Below are positions 1-5,276 of a stretch of DNA of 5,276 nt, piece after piece; within the stretch, counting starts at the first letter, position 1; each line of letters starts with the position of its first letter. Location of the stretch: the NCBI GenBank assembly GCA_023249835.1, contig JAHFBY010000169.1, positions 1-5,276 of the forward strand, read 5' to 3'. The translations under genes were made by a program, and so were the position numbers. The notes below the pieces were generated by a model. It did no database searches and was not told where the DNA came from. It saw nothing but the letters and a program-made list of their open reading frames with translations. The stretch is from Elusimicrobiota bacterium (GTDB lineage Bacteria > Elusimicrobiota > Elusimicrobia > 2-02-FULL-39-32).

Positions 1-1
1 G

Positions 2-193
2 TTGGGAAGAGGAACTTTGCCTAATATACGGTTATTCGTTTCCACGCCTTCTGCCGTAGACTTAAGCGCCATGAACGCTGCCCAAGTGTTTATTTACCTC
101 ATGGGAGCCAACGAACTGATTAATTTAAAACCAGTTTCCGAAACCTTGTTGCAGCAAATGCAGCAGCGCAGATTGATCGAAACACAGGCCTAA
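2..193 (+). CDS. 3' end of an unrecognised gene (partial)
   Basis: This frame is open from the left edge to a TAA at 191-193, giving 63 visible residues. The first visible start-like codon is a TTG at position 2, which sits at the edge and is more likely an internal leucine of a longer protein. The visible part contains a short hydrophobic helix around residues 27-34 (FIYLMG) and a Gln-rich, probably helical C-terminus (LLQQMQQRR). Residues 20-25 read DLSAMN, which resembles DASAMN at residues 1477-1482 of the downstream giant protein. The stop lies 11 bases before the next ATG on the same strand, consistent with one operon. I do not recognise the family, and the function cannot be assigned from this tail. 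Confidence 0.6.
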   Translation: MGRGTLPNIRLFVSTPSAVDLSAMNAAQVFIYLMGANELINLKPVSETLLQQMQQRRLIETQA

Positions 194-204
194 TTCTTAT
201 CAAT
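194..204 (+). promoter_or_regulatory. 11-base gap with no clear ribosome binding site
   Basis: The gap before the ATG at 205 is AT-rich and has no GGAGG-like sequence at a normal distance. The nearest purine match is AGG at 186-188, about 16 bases from the ATG and inside the upstream gene. The giant frame stays open upstream back to a TAA at 121-123, but that stretch contains no ATG, GTG or TTG. The ATG at 205 is therefore the first usable start, and it leads directly into a signal-peptide-like sequence. Translation may depend on coupling to termination of the upstream gene. There is no room here for a separate promoter or terminator. Confidence 0.4.
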
Positions 205-294
205 ATGGAAGGCCAGTGGGTCAAAAAGTGGGGGGCCTTAATTTTAACGAGCTCCTTGCTCTGGAACGTTGTTTCTGCGCCGCTTCTGCAAGCC
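205..294 (+). other. N-terminal signal peptide or signal anchor
   Basis: Residues 1-8 carry two lysines (K7, K8). They are followed by a hydrophobic core (about 9-25, GALILTSSLLWNVVSA) and small residues suited to cleavage. Possible signal peptidase sites are after A25 (V-S-A) or A30 (L-Q-A). P26 directly after A25 disfavours the first, so cleavage at A30 or retention as an N-terminal anchor is possible. There is no lipobox cysteine. The sequence supports Sec-dependent passage across the inner membrane. Where the protein goes afterwards is not shown. Confidence 0.65.
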
Positions 295-3200
295 CGGCTA
301 TGGGATGAGCGCCGCGCCTTAGCAGACCAAAAAACCTTTAGGGTTAAACGCTTTGCGCAAGATTTAGCGCAATTCCATAAGGGAGAAGGAGTTGATTTTG
401 GAGTAGTACCCTATGGAGAAGTGACCGATGTTTGGCGCGGCGAGAACCCTGAAAACAAGGTCCGGCTATTTATTATTCAAGACGCTCACGGGCATGCTGT
501 TGCGCAAAGAAACCTGGTTTCCATTTTAGAGATCTTAAAAGGGAAATTTAGCGAAGGGCGCCCGTTTTTGATCGGCGCAGAAGGAGCGGAAGGGACTGTT
601 TACGCAAAATGGTTGGGACAATTCGTTCGCAATGAAAGCGGGCGCAAAGGTCTGGACTGGCTCCTTCAAGAAGGGTGGTTAACCGGAGAAGAGTTTGCGG
701 TAGCGCTTGCGCCCCAAACTTATGAACTCCATGGGGTGGAAGATGGAAAATTATATCGCACGAATTTAGAGACCCGCCGCTTGTTGGATCCGCAACGAAA
801 ATTTGTTCAAGGTTGGTTAGACCGGTACGAAAACAGAATCCAGGCGCTGCGCGCAAAAACTTTCACGAAAGAAGAGCTGGAACTGGAACATTTAAGCCGC
901 GGGTACATGCAGGGTTCTGTTTCTTTAAAAGATTTCAGCAAATACCTCATTGCCAACGGCAAACCAGACCTGAAATCCTATCCGCAAATCGCAAACTTAT
1001 CAACCACTTTTATATTGGAAGGCCGGTTTTCTCTAGAAACGGTTCAGGCGGAGTCACAAACCCTGCTCTCTGCGCTTAAATCAACGATGGATTCATCGGA
1101 ATTTACCGCTTTGGCCGCTGCTGGTCTAGGCCATCAGAGTCAAGGAAAAAGCGGTTTTTCTTATTATCGCTTGCTGATCCGCTTAGCCCAAGAGCGCGCG
1201 GTTCCCGTTCACAATTTACCTAAATATGCGGAATATTTAGAATTAGGAGAAAAGCTGGATGCGGCGGCATTAGATCAAGAGTTGTCACGATTAGAAAGAG
1301 ACCTCTGGAACTCCCAGTTCCAAGACCCTTTGGGTCGGAGGGTGGGAAAGGTTTCCAGTCGCCTGCGGATCGAGCAGTTGTTTTGGACGGAAAAGCTGAG
1401 CCCTGCGTTATGGAACGAATATTCGGCTTTGGCTCAACAGGATTTCAATGCCGTTGAAACAGAAATTCTGAATTTAGAAAATGAGTGCGGAATCTCTTCC
1501 CAGGGTAAAGAAATTTTAGCAGGTTCTGATCGTGCGGAAAAAAACTTGCCCTTAAGTTACAGCCAGTTAAAGTTTTTGCAGGAGTCCTACTATCGTTTAG
1601 CCCAAAAACGAGATGAATCTATGTTAGAAAATGCGCTCAAGCTGGCGGGCGAGAAACCCATAGCGCTCATTGCCGGAGGTTTTCACAGCCAAGGCTTTTC
1701 TGCTCAGCTCAAGAAAAAAGGAATTCCCTACGCTACGATCCGGCCCAGCATGAGAAGCATTGATCCCGGCGCTAAGTCGGCTCCGCTCCCAAGGACCGCT
1801 CCCCTAGGCAACGACCCTTCTGCGGATATTTTAGAGCAGGCCAATACCTTGGTCCGCCAGAGCACAATACTGGGTCCCTTGGAATGGCAGGGCGCCCGCT
1901 ACGTTTTTACTGTTTACGGAAACCGGAAAACGGTAATAAGTTTTGAAAAGCAGGATCCGGTTCACCCTAATCCCGTTGGATACGGCATGATGCTGCGCGA
2001 GTCTAGCCATTTAGCCGCGGTGAATATTTTAACAAAAGGAATGGATGCCGTCGCGGTCCTTGCTGCCTCAGAAATTATAGGCGAAGGTTGGTTCCCGAGG
2101 GATGTCCTGACAGATAATGAAGCGGTAGGTTTCGCCCAAGGCAAAGAGTTTCGATTAACGGCCAACAAAGAGGTGGATCCAGAGGAGGCCCGTAAAACAG
2201 CTAAAGCGATCGCAAAAAAGTTTGGACTGGAAGTGCGTTGGAATGAAGCAGCGCGCGCGCTCATTTTTCGCTTTCCCCACCCAACGGAAGAAGGCATCAT
2301 TTCCTCAGTATTTGGCCAACGCGCGCACAATCTATCCCCGGATAAAGCTGAAGAGAGCGGGCCGCAAAACCGGGCGCAGATCAGAAGAGAAAATGAAGAA
2401 TATAACCGACGCCGGATTGGCGGACCTTTGACCCAGGCCTGGAGCAGGGGTGTAAGGGGACAAGATTTTATCAATTTGGCGTTGCGGCTTAGCGCGCAAT
2501 CTTCCGCAGACTTTATGCGGAAACATACCCATGCTGAAAATCTGTTGGACCAAAGTAATTTGTTGCAAGTCGGCGGTATCATGGCGGCCCTTTATATCCG
2601 CAGCGGCCTGAATTTTGCGGAAAATTTTCACGCTTTTCACAACACAGTTCTATCGCCCCTATTGAACTGTTTGCCGGCGACTATAGAAGATGATTTATTT
2701 AAATATTTTAAGGATGGTTTTAATCACGGAAACGTGCCCGGAGTAGTTCTAATCCCAGGATTAAGAATTAACCCAAATGTAAAGAATGAAGAGGGTAAAA
2801 CTTTATTGGAGTTAGCGTTGATATACAAGGATAGCACGATTGCAAGCAAGAATAGCGCGATTATTGCAAGGTGGTTGGTAGATCATAAGGACCTTGATGT
2901 GGATAATGCCCTTCGACCCGGTTTATCTCTTGTAACGCTGGCGATGGGAAATAGCCTCAACGCGATTGCGGTTGAAATATTTAGGCGCTCAGTAAAAGAA
3001 AGACAAAATTGGGAGGTTCTTTTTAAGGCATGTAAGTATGATGATATAGAAATAACAAATCAATTTTTGTTGGAGAACAACATTTTTTTCTTAGACCAGC
3101 GCCAGCGTGATAGATTTAGCACCCAAATAGAGGTAACTGGAATTGATGTTCTAGATAGACTTTTAGATGAGCCGGATATTAGGCGTATTCTTCATTGGCG

Positions 3201-5276
3201 CATTCTAACTCCGTATACTGTCATGCATTATTTATTCTTGCATGGGGGAGTTACTCGGGGGGGCATGAATCTTCATGAATCTGAAATGACCCCTTTAATT
3301 AGCCAGCTTCATTCCGAGTTTAGTAGGGCTGCGCCAAGAGGGCTGTTTTTATCTCATTGGGACGTGTCGTGGCAGGATACTTCAGCTAAGATCATCAGTA
3401 AAATATTAATTCCGGTATTCGAGCAATGTTTTTTTCATTCCCCAGATTTTTTTGCAAATTATCCTAACCCAAGCGTAAAAAAAATAACCGGCGTCGAAAT
3501 AAATTCATCTAAAACCTTGACTACGTTCGGATTGGCGAAACTCCTGCGTTGTTTAGCAGACGGTACGTTTAAGTCAACAGATTTATATCTTGAGTTTTCT
3601 GTATTAGCAGAGTACCTGGAAAATAACAACTTAATCACTTCCTCCATATTGGTTTGCGCGGTGAACGCGATTAAGGGAATGATGTTCATGGCGTTTGTAA
3701 AAGAGCGTTTTCCCCGTTCCGCCAATGAGGCGAAACAAGTTTTGGACCGCTTCTTATCGATGTCGAATCTATTGCGAGGGAGAAAGCGGGAAGGGGAAGA
3801 GCTGAACCGCTTTAAAGTTGTGGAAACCTCGCTCAACAGTTTTGAGATTTTGATGTACAGGCAAGACGGTAGTTCTGTAAAGTTAAAAGGCCGGACCTCT
3901 TCTTTGGTTGGAACGGACCGCAAAGATTTACTGCATCTTGACGAGGAAAACAGCTTTGGAATCCTTTGGACGCCGGTCATGGGAAGAAATCCGCAGTTGC
4001 CGGAGAGTTATGATTTAATATTGTCATCGCATTTAGATATTTTCGCCAATCAAACCGGTATTTTTGAGAAAAGTTTGGGGCGAGTTTTAGACCAGATTGA
4101 GGATTTTGATAGAAAAGTTCAGATTGACGGTTTATGGGCGGCGCACAAAAGCGCCGAAAAGAACCTTCGGTATAGCCGCTATCTTAGGCGCAAAGAACTT
4201 TGGGAATTAAAGCAGTTTAAACCGTCAGCTCCCAACCCCAGAGATCTTGAAATAGCGGATTTAGAAACAGCCCTAACCTTGTCTTTGGACCAAAATGATT
4301 CCAAAGAGACCGGAGAAGAGGAAAAAGAGTATGGGTCCGAAGAAAAGGAAGATTCGCAGTTTAGGGAAGAACAGAAAGGGGAGGGGCAGGATTCAGGTGA
4401 AGACCAAGAGCTCCTCCAAAAAGCAATTGATTTATCCTTGCGCAGAGAAGAAAAAGAAAAAGGAGATGAAAAGCGATCTCAATTTTCCAACCAGGCAGAG
4501 TTGTTTGCAAAGAAGGCGGATGACTACAGCGTTGAAGAGCGTCCTCCTGAAAATAATTTTTTTAGGATGCCAGGAATATCCGGAGGCATCAAACAGTTAG
4601 GGGAGGATGAGCACCAAAAACATTTGGCGTTTGATGCGTCAGCAATGAACAGAGAAGGAATACATGAACTGTTTTATAGGTTTTTAAGGCGCTGGTCAAA
4701 ACAAGCCCTAAGCGATCTTGAAGATCCGCACCCTATGATCCGGCAATTTAGTCCAAAGCATTCAGGGCTTTTAACGGCAATGGCCGAATGGCCCTTGCCG
4801 TTGAACGAAATCTCTTACCTGCTGTTTGGGTCAATGATGGAACAATTAGCAAACGGGCCTTTTCGAAACACAGATCTAAAATCGGATTTCGAAGGCTTGG
4901 CAAAAGCTTTAAGGCGCCCAATTTTTGATCATAACGAAAATTTTAACAGTATTTTAAAAATTATGAAATTGATGATGGACCTGCCCGTCCCGCTTGCCTA
5001 TCCTAAAACTATTGCCGAAGCTGAGGCAGATTTACTGTTGATGAAATGCTGGGAAGGTTTTTTAAGAACCAACCATCAGTTCTACCCCAACCGCACAGCG
5101 CTGTTGCTGGAAGGCACGCGCGTTGGATGTCTTTTCGTGCTCTTTGGGTCGTATGGCCCCATTTTAGTGCAGGTTCGCGTTTCACCGTTCGATAAAGAAG
5201 AGTCTGCAGGTAAAGTCTATGATCCATTGCGGTTTGAAGATGGAGAAGGGTTCGGCGTTCTCTGGCAGGTCGTGTA
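205..5276 (+). CDS. Giant multidomain, probably exported protein with TIKI-like, ankyrin-like and ubiquitin-interacting-motif modules (3' partial)
   Basis: Reading frame 1 from the ATG at 205 has no stop through 5274, giving 1,690 residues with the C-terminus outside the window. Seen in order: a Lys-Lys plus hydrophobic signal-like N-terminus (1-30); a TIKI/TraB/ChaN-like domain (about 60-515); a Pro/Ser/Ala linker; an unrecognised segment (546-832); ankyrin-like repeats (833-962); an unrecognised helical region (963-1104); a domain (1105-1260) that recurs at 1536-1690; and, between those copies, a charged helical stretch (1290-1335) and two UIM-like helices (1349-1416) around an acidic linker. 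Protein-like composition and conserved motifs hold throughout, so this is one real gene, not chance openness. The start is supported by the signal-like sequence and the lack of any earlier start codon, although no ribosome binding site is evident. Inferred role: a surface or secreted effector contacting eukaryotic, ubiquitin-bearing partners. Enzymatic activity is unproven. Confidence 0.9.
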   Translation, partial: MEGQWVKKWGALILTSSLLWNVVSAPLLQARLWDERRALADQKTFRVKRFAQDLAQFHKGEGVDFGVVPYGEVTDVWRGENPENKVRLFIIQDAHGHAVAQRNLVSILEILKGKFSEGRPFLIGAEGAEGTVYAKWLGQFVRNESGRKGLDWLLQEGWLTGEEFAVALAPQTYELHGVEDGKLYRTNLETRRLLDPQRKFVQGWLDRYENRIQALRAKTFTKEELELEHLSRGYMQGSVSLKDFSKYLIANGKPDLKSYPQIANLSTTFILEGRFSLETVQAESQTLLSALKSTMDSSEFTALAAAGLGHQSQGKSGFSYYRLLIRLAQERAVPVHNLPKYAEYLELGEKLDAAALDQELSRLERDLWNSQFQDPLGRRVGKVSSRLRIEQLFWTEKLSPALWNEYSALAQQDFNAVETEILNLENECGISSQGKEILAGSDRAEKNLPLSYSQLKFLQESYYRLAQKRDESMLENALKLAGEKPIALIAGGFHSQGFSAQLKKKGIPYATIRPSMRSIDPGAKSAPLPRTAPLGNDPSADILEQANTLVRQSTILGPLEWQGARYVFTVYGNRKTVISFEKQDPVHPNPVGYGMMLRESSHLAAVNILTKGMDAVAVLAASEIIGEGWFPRDVLTDNEAVGFAQGKEFRLTANKEVDPEEARKTAKAIAKKFGLEVRWNEAARALIFRFPHPTEEGIISSVFGQRAHNLSPDKAEESGPQNRAQIRRENEEYNRRRIGGPLTQAWSRGVRGQDFINLALRLSAQSSADFMRKHTHAENLLDQSNLLQVGGIMAALYIRSGLNFAENFHAFHNTVLSPLLNCLPATIEDDLFKYFKDGFNHGNVPGVVLIPGLRINPNVKNEEGKTLLELALIYKDSTIASKNSAIIARWLVDHKDLDVDNALRPGLSLVTLAMGNSLNAIAVEIFRRSVKERQNWEVLFKACKYDDIEITNQFLLENNIFFLDQRQRDRFSTQIEVTGIDVLDRLLDEPDIRRILHWRILTPYTVMHYLFLHGGVTRGGMNLHESEMTPLISQLHSEFSRAAPRGLFLSHWDVSWQDTSAKIISKILIPVFEQCFFHSPDFFANYPNPSVKKITGVEINSSKTLTTFGLAKLLRCLADGTFKSTDLYLEFSVLAEYLENNNLITSSILVCAVNAIKGMMFMAFVKERFPRSANEAKQVLDRFLSMSNLLRGRKREGEELNRFKVVETSLNSFEILMYRQDGSSVKLKGRTSSLVGTDRKDLLHLDEENSFGILWTPVMGRNPQLPESYDLILSSHLDIFANQTGIFEKSLGRVLDQIEDFDRKVQIDGLWAAHKSAEKNLRYSRYLRRKELWELKQFKPSAPNPRDLEIADLETALTLSLDQNDSKETGEEEKEYGSEEKEDSQFREEQKGEGQDSGEDQELLQKAIDLSLRREEKEKGDEKRSQFSNQAELFAKKADDYSVEERPPENNFFRMPGISGGIKQLGEDEHQKHLAFDASAMNREGIHELFYRFLRRWSKQALSDLEDPHPMIRQFSPKHSGLLTAMAEWPLPLNEISYLLFGSMMEQLANGPFRNTDLKSDFEGLAKALRRPIFDHNENFNSILKIMKLMMDLPVPLAYPKTIAEAEADLLLMKCWEGFLRTNHQFYPNRTALLLEGTRVGCLFVLFGSYGPILVQVRVSPFDKEESAGKVYDPLRFEDGEGFGVLWQVV
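382..1749 (+). other. TIKI/TraB/ChaN-like domain (residues about 60-515)
   Basis: Two motif blocks suggest this superfamily. The first is a hydrophobic strand ending in QDAHGH (H95, H97), followed by a helix with AQRN and then a strand with IGAEGAEG (E126, E129). The second, near the end of the domain, is a strand with IAGGFHSQGF (H494) followed by a helix and IPYATIRP. The latter matches the closing pattern of TraB/TIKI proteins, a Gly-x-x-His then Gly motif followed by a strand. Family members use His and Glu residues for metal or haem binding or for hydrolysis. I infer that H95, E126 or E129, and H494 could be ligands. About 350 residues lie between the two blocks, rich in predicted helix and poor in recognised motifs, so the domain is longer than typical members. 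The assignment rests on motifs recalled from memory; an alternative is a lineage-specific family of unknown function. Confidence 0.5.
1750..2700 (+). other. Unrecognised segment of the giant protein (residues 516-832)
   Basis: The segment begins with a Pro/Ser/Ala/Gly-rich stretch (about 515-545) that looks like a flexible linker. Next comes a mixed strand and helix part: a hairpin near 558-580, a helix with HLAAVNIL at about 602, and helix-strand-strand near 655-692 ending FRFPHP. A charged, probably disordered stretch (about 705-745, many Arg, Glu, Asn) follows. The last 80 residues appear helical (LALRLSAQ, IMAALYIRSG) and contain several histidines (H775, H777, and H809 and H812 in the FHAFHN region). 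No family is recognised and no catalytic motif is evident. Confidence 0.4.
2701..3090 (+). other. Degenerate ankyrin-like repeats (residues about 833-962)
   Basis: Three to four consecutive stretches match the ankyrin pattern. Residues 841-858 (HGNVPGVVLIPG then NPN) resemble the second helix and turn of a repeat. Residues 861-893 carry NEEGKTLLELAL and, after a short insertion, IIARWLVDH, which fits the D-x-x-G-x-T-x-L-x-x-A core and second helix well. Residues 896-926 (NALRPGLSLVTLAM then AIAVEIF) form a weaker repeat. Residues 936-960 (LFKACKYDDIEITNQFLLENN) form another. Ankyrin repeats bind proteins and are common in effectors of host-associated bacteria. Canonical TPLH is replaced by TLLE, so automatic profile searches may score this weakly. 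Confidence 0.6.
3517..3984 (+). other. Unrecognised domain, copy A (residues about 1105-1260)
   Basis: This region shares two aligned blocks with a later part of the same protein. Residues 1113-1138 align without gaps to 1544-1569 with 11 of 26 identities (shared L-A-x-G-x-F-x-x-T-D-L, then F-x-x-L-A-x-x-L). Residues 1241-1255 align to 1673-1687 with 6 of 15 identities plus several conservative changes (D-x-L, acidic pair, F-G-I/V-L-W). Separation between blocks is nearly the same in both copies (134 and 135 residues), which supports true domain duplication. The predicted content is helices, then a strand region (FEILMY, SSVKLKG) closing with the FG-LW motif. The copy is followed by PVMGRNP and a charged helical stretch. 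I do not recognise the family. Confidence 0.6.
4249..4299 (+). other. Ubiquitin-interacting-motif-like helix 1 (residues 1349-1365)
   Basis: The stretch reads ADLETALTLSLDQND at its core. It has the UIM pattern: acidic residues, a hydrophobic residue (L1353), two residues, the invariant alanine (A1356), three residues, the invariant serine (S1360). The A-L-x-L-S-L arrangement is the form seen in eukaryotic UIMs. In known UIMs the Ala and neighbouring hydrophobics contact the Ile44 patch of ubiquitin. The acidic residue usually expected three places after the serine is Q1363 here, with D1362 and D1365 nearby. Confidence 0.6.
4300..4398 (+). repeat. Acidic, charged low-complexity linker (residues 1366-1398)
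   Basis: Residues 1366-1398 are dominated by Glu, Lys, Gly, Ser and Gln and contain almost no hydrophobic residues, so the stretch is probably disordered. The coding strand here is strongly purine-rich, with many GAA, GAG, AAA and AAG codons. It separates the two UIM-like helices; their invariant alanines are 51 residues apart (A1356 and A1407). Such spacing by a flexible linker is compatible with binding more than one ubiquitin, but that is inference. Similar charged sequence continues after the second motif, about 1413-1425. Confidence 0.65.
4399..4452 (+). other. Ubiquitin-interacting-motif-like helix 2 (residues 1399-1416)
   Basis: The core reads EDQELLQKAIDLSLRREE. It fits the full UIM consensus: acidic cluster (E1399, D1400, E1402), hydrophobic L1404, invariant A1407, invariant S1411, and acidic E1415 and E1416 after it. 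The K-A-I-x-L-S-L core closely resembles UIMs of eukaryotic endosomal sorting proteins such as Vps27 and Hrs, as I recall them. This is the stronger of the two motifs. Short motifs can arise by chance, but two in the expected acidic, helical setting make chance less likely. Confidence 0.7.
4810..5276 (+). other. Unrecognised domain, copy B (residues about 1536-1690, runs off the window)
   Basis: This is the second copy of the domain at residues 1105-1260, offset by 431-432 residues. It carries the LANGPFRNTDL block (1548-1558) and the closing GFGVLW block (1682-1687). Between them lie two or three helices (ILKIMKLMMD, AEADLLLMKCWEGFL) and a strand pair (ALLLEG, LFVLFG, ILVQVRV). The preceding 80 residues (1453-1535) are helical, with NREGIHELFYRFLRRW; they may belong to the same unit, since copy A also has a helix after an S-x-M motif at a slightly different distance. 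The end of the domain and protein is not visible. Confidence 0.6.

Noticed and set aside
191..204. Intrinsic terminator or promoter between the two genes
   Set aside because: The gap is only 11 bases, with no inverted repeat and no T-run.
2143..2280. Possible C-terminal half of a histidine-kinase ATPase domain (helix AKAIAKKFG then strands ending FRFP)
   Set aside because: Only the helix-strand-strand outline fits. The N, G1 and G2 boxes needed for ATP binding are absent upstream.
3477..3484. Run of eight As as a possible programmed frameshift site or assembly indel
   Set aside because: The main frame stays open and domain-like on both sides (copy A begins shortly after), so neither a frameshift nor an indel is needed.
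548..3980. Minus-strand open frames of 102-206 codons at 548-856, 1962-2582, 2332-2640 and 3459-3980
   Set aside because: They lie antisense to the continuous giant frame, show no recognisable motifs, have unlikely compositions (rich in Arg, Ser, Cys, Pro) and overlap one another. They are shadows of the real gene.
813..4600. Plus-strand frames at 813-1079, 2222-2431 and 4295-4600
   Set aside because: All are out of frame within the giant gene. The last one simply reads the purine-rich acidic linker in another frame, giving a Lys/Arg-rich artefact.
5122..5160. OTU-protease-like catalytic motif at GCLFVLFG (C1642), tempting beside the UIM motifs
   Set aside because: OTU enzymes have D-G-x-C at the start of a helix and a later catalytic His. 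Here the Asp is absent, the cysteine sits in a strand-like stretch, and copy A has no equivalent cysteine. There is no support for deubiquitinase activity.
5009..5227. Minus-strand 72-codon frame near the right edge
   Set aside because: It is antisense to copy B of the duplicated domain, which is supported by conserved motifs. No independent coding signal was seen.

Overview
The window is almost entirely one reading frame. It opens at an ATG at 205 and runs to the right edge without an in-frame stop, giving at least 1,690 residues with the C-terminus outside the window. Because no stop is present, a simple ORF finder shows only fragments on other frames. About 190 bases of a preceding gene's 3' end lie upstream on the same strand, 11 bases away, so the two are probably co-transcribed.

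Organism: the sequence reads as bacterial, with the standard code, no introns, tight gene packing and about 50% GC falling to about 39% in the middle. The N-terminal motifs (IIQDAH, a Gly/Glu-rich strand, and GGFH) recall TIKI/TraB/ChaN-like proteins that I associate from memory with Candidatus Omnitrophota. That phylum is known for very large proteins and for epibiotic or predatory members. The taxonomic placement is an inference (about 0.5).

Layout of the giant protein, by residue: 1-30 Sec-type signal peptide or signal anchor; about 60-515 TIKI/TraB-like domain interrupted by a long helical stretch; 515-545 Pro/Ser/Ala linker; about 546-832 unrecognised alpha/beta then helical segment; about 833-962 degenerate ankyrin-like repeats in unusually AT-rich DNA; 963-1104 unrecognised helical region; about 1105-1260 unrecognised domain, copy A; about 1349-1416 two ubiquitin-interacting-motif (UIM) look-alikes separated by an acidic low-complexity linker; about 1536-1690 copy B of the same unrecognised domain, running to the window edge.

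The combination of export signal, ankyrin-like repeats and two motifs of a kind otherwise typical of eukaryotic ubiquitin receptors suggests a host- or prey-directed effector. The duplicated domain bracketing the UIMs appears undescribed to me. No RNA genes, mobile elements, CRISPR arrays or terminators were seen. The minus strand holds only short shadow frames.
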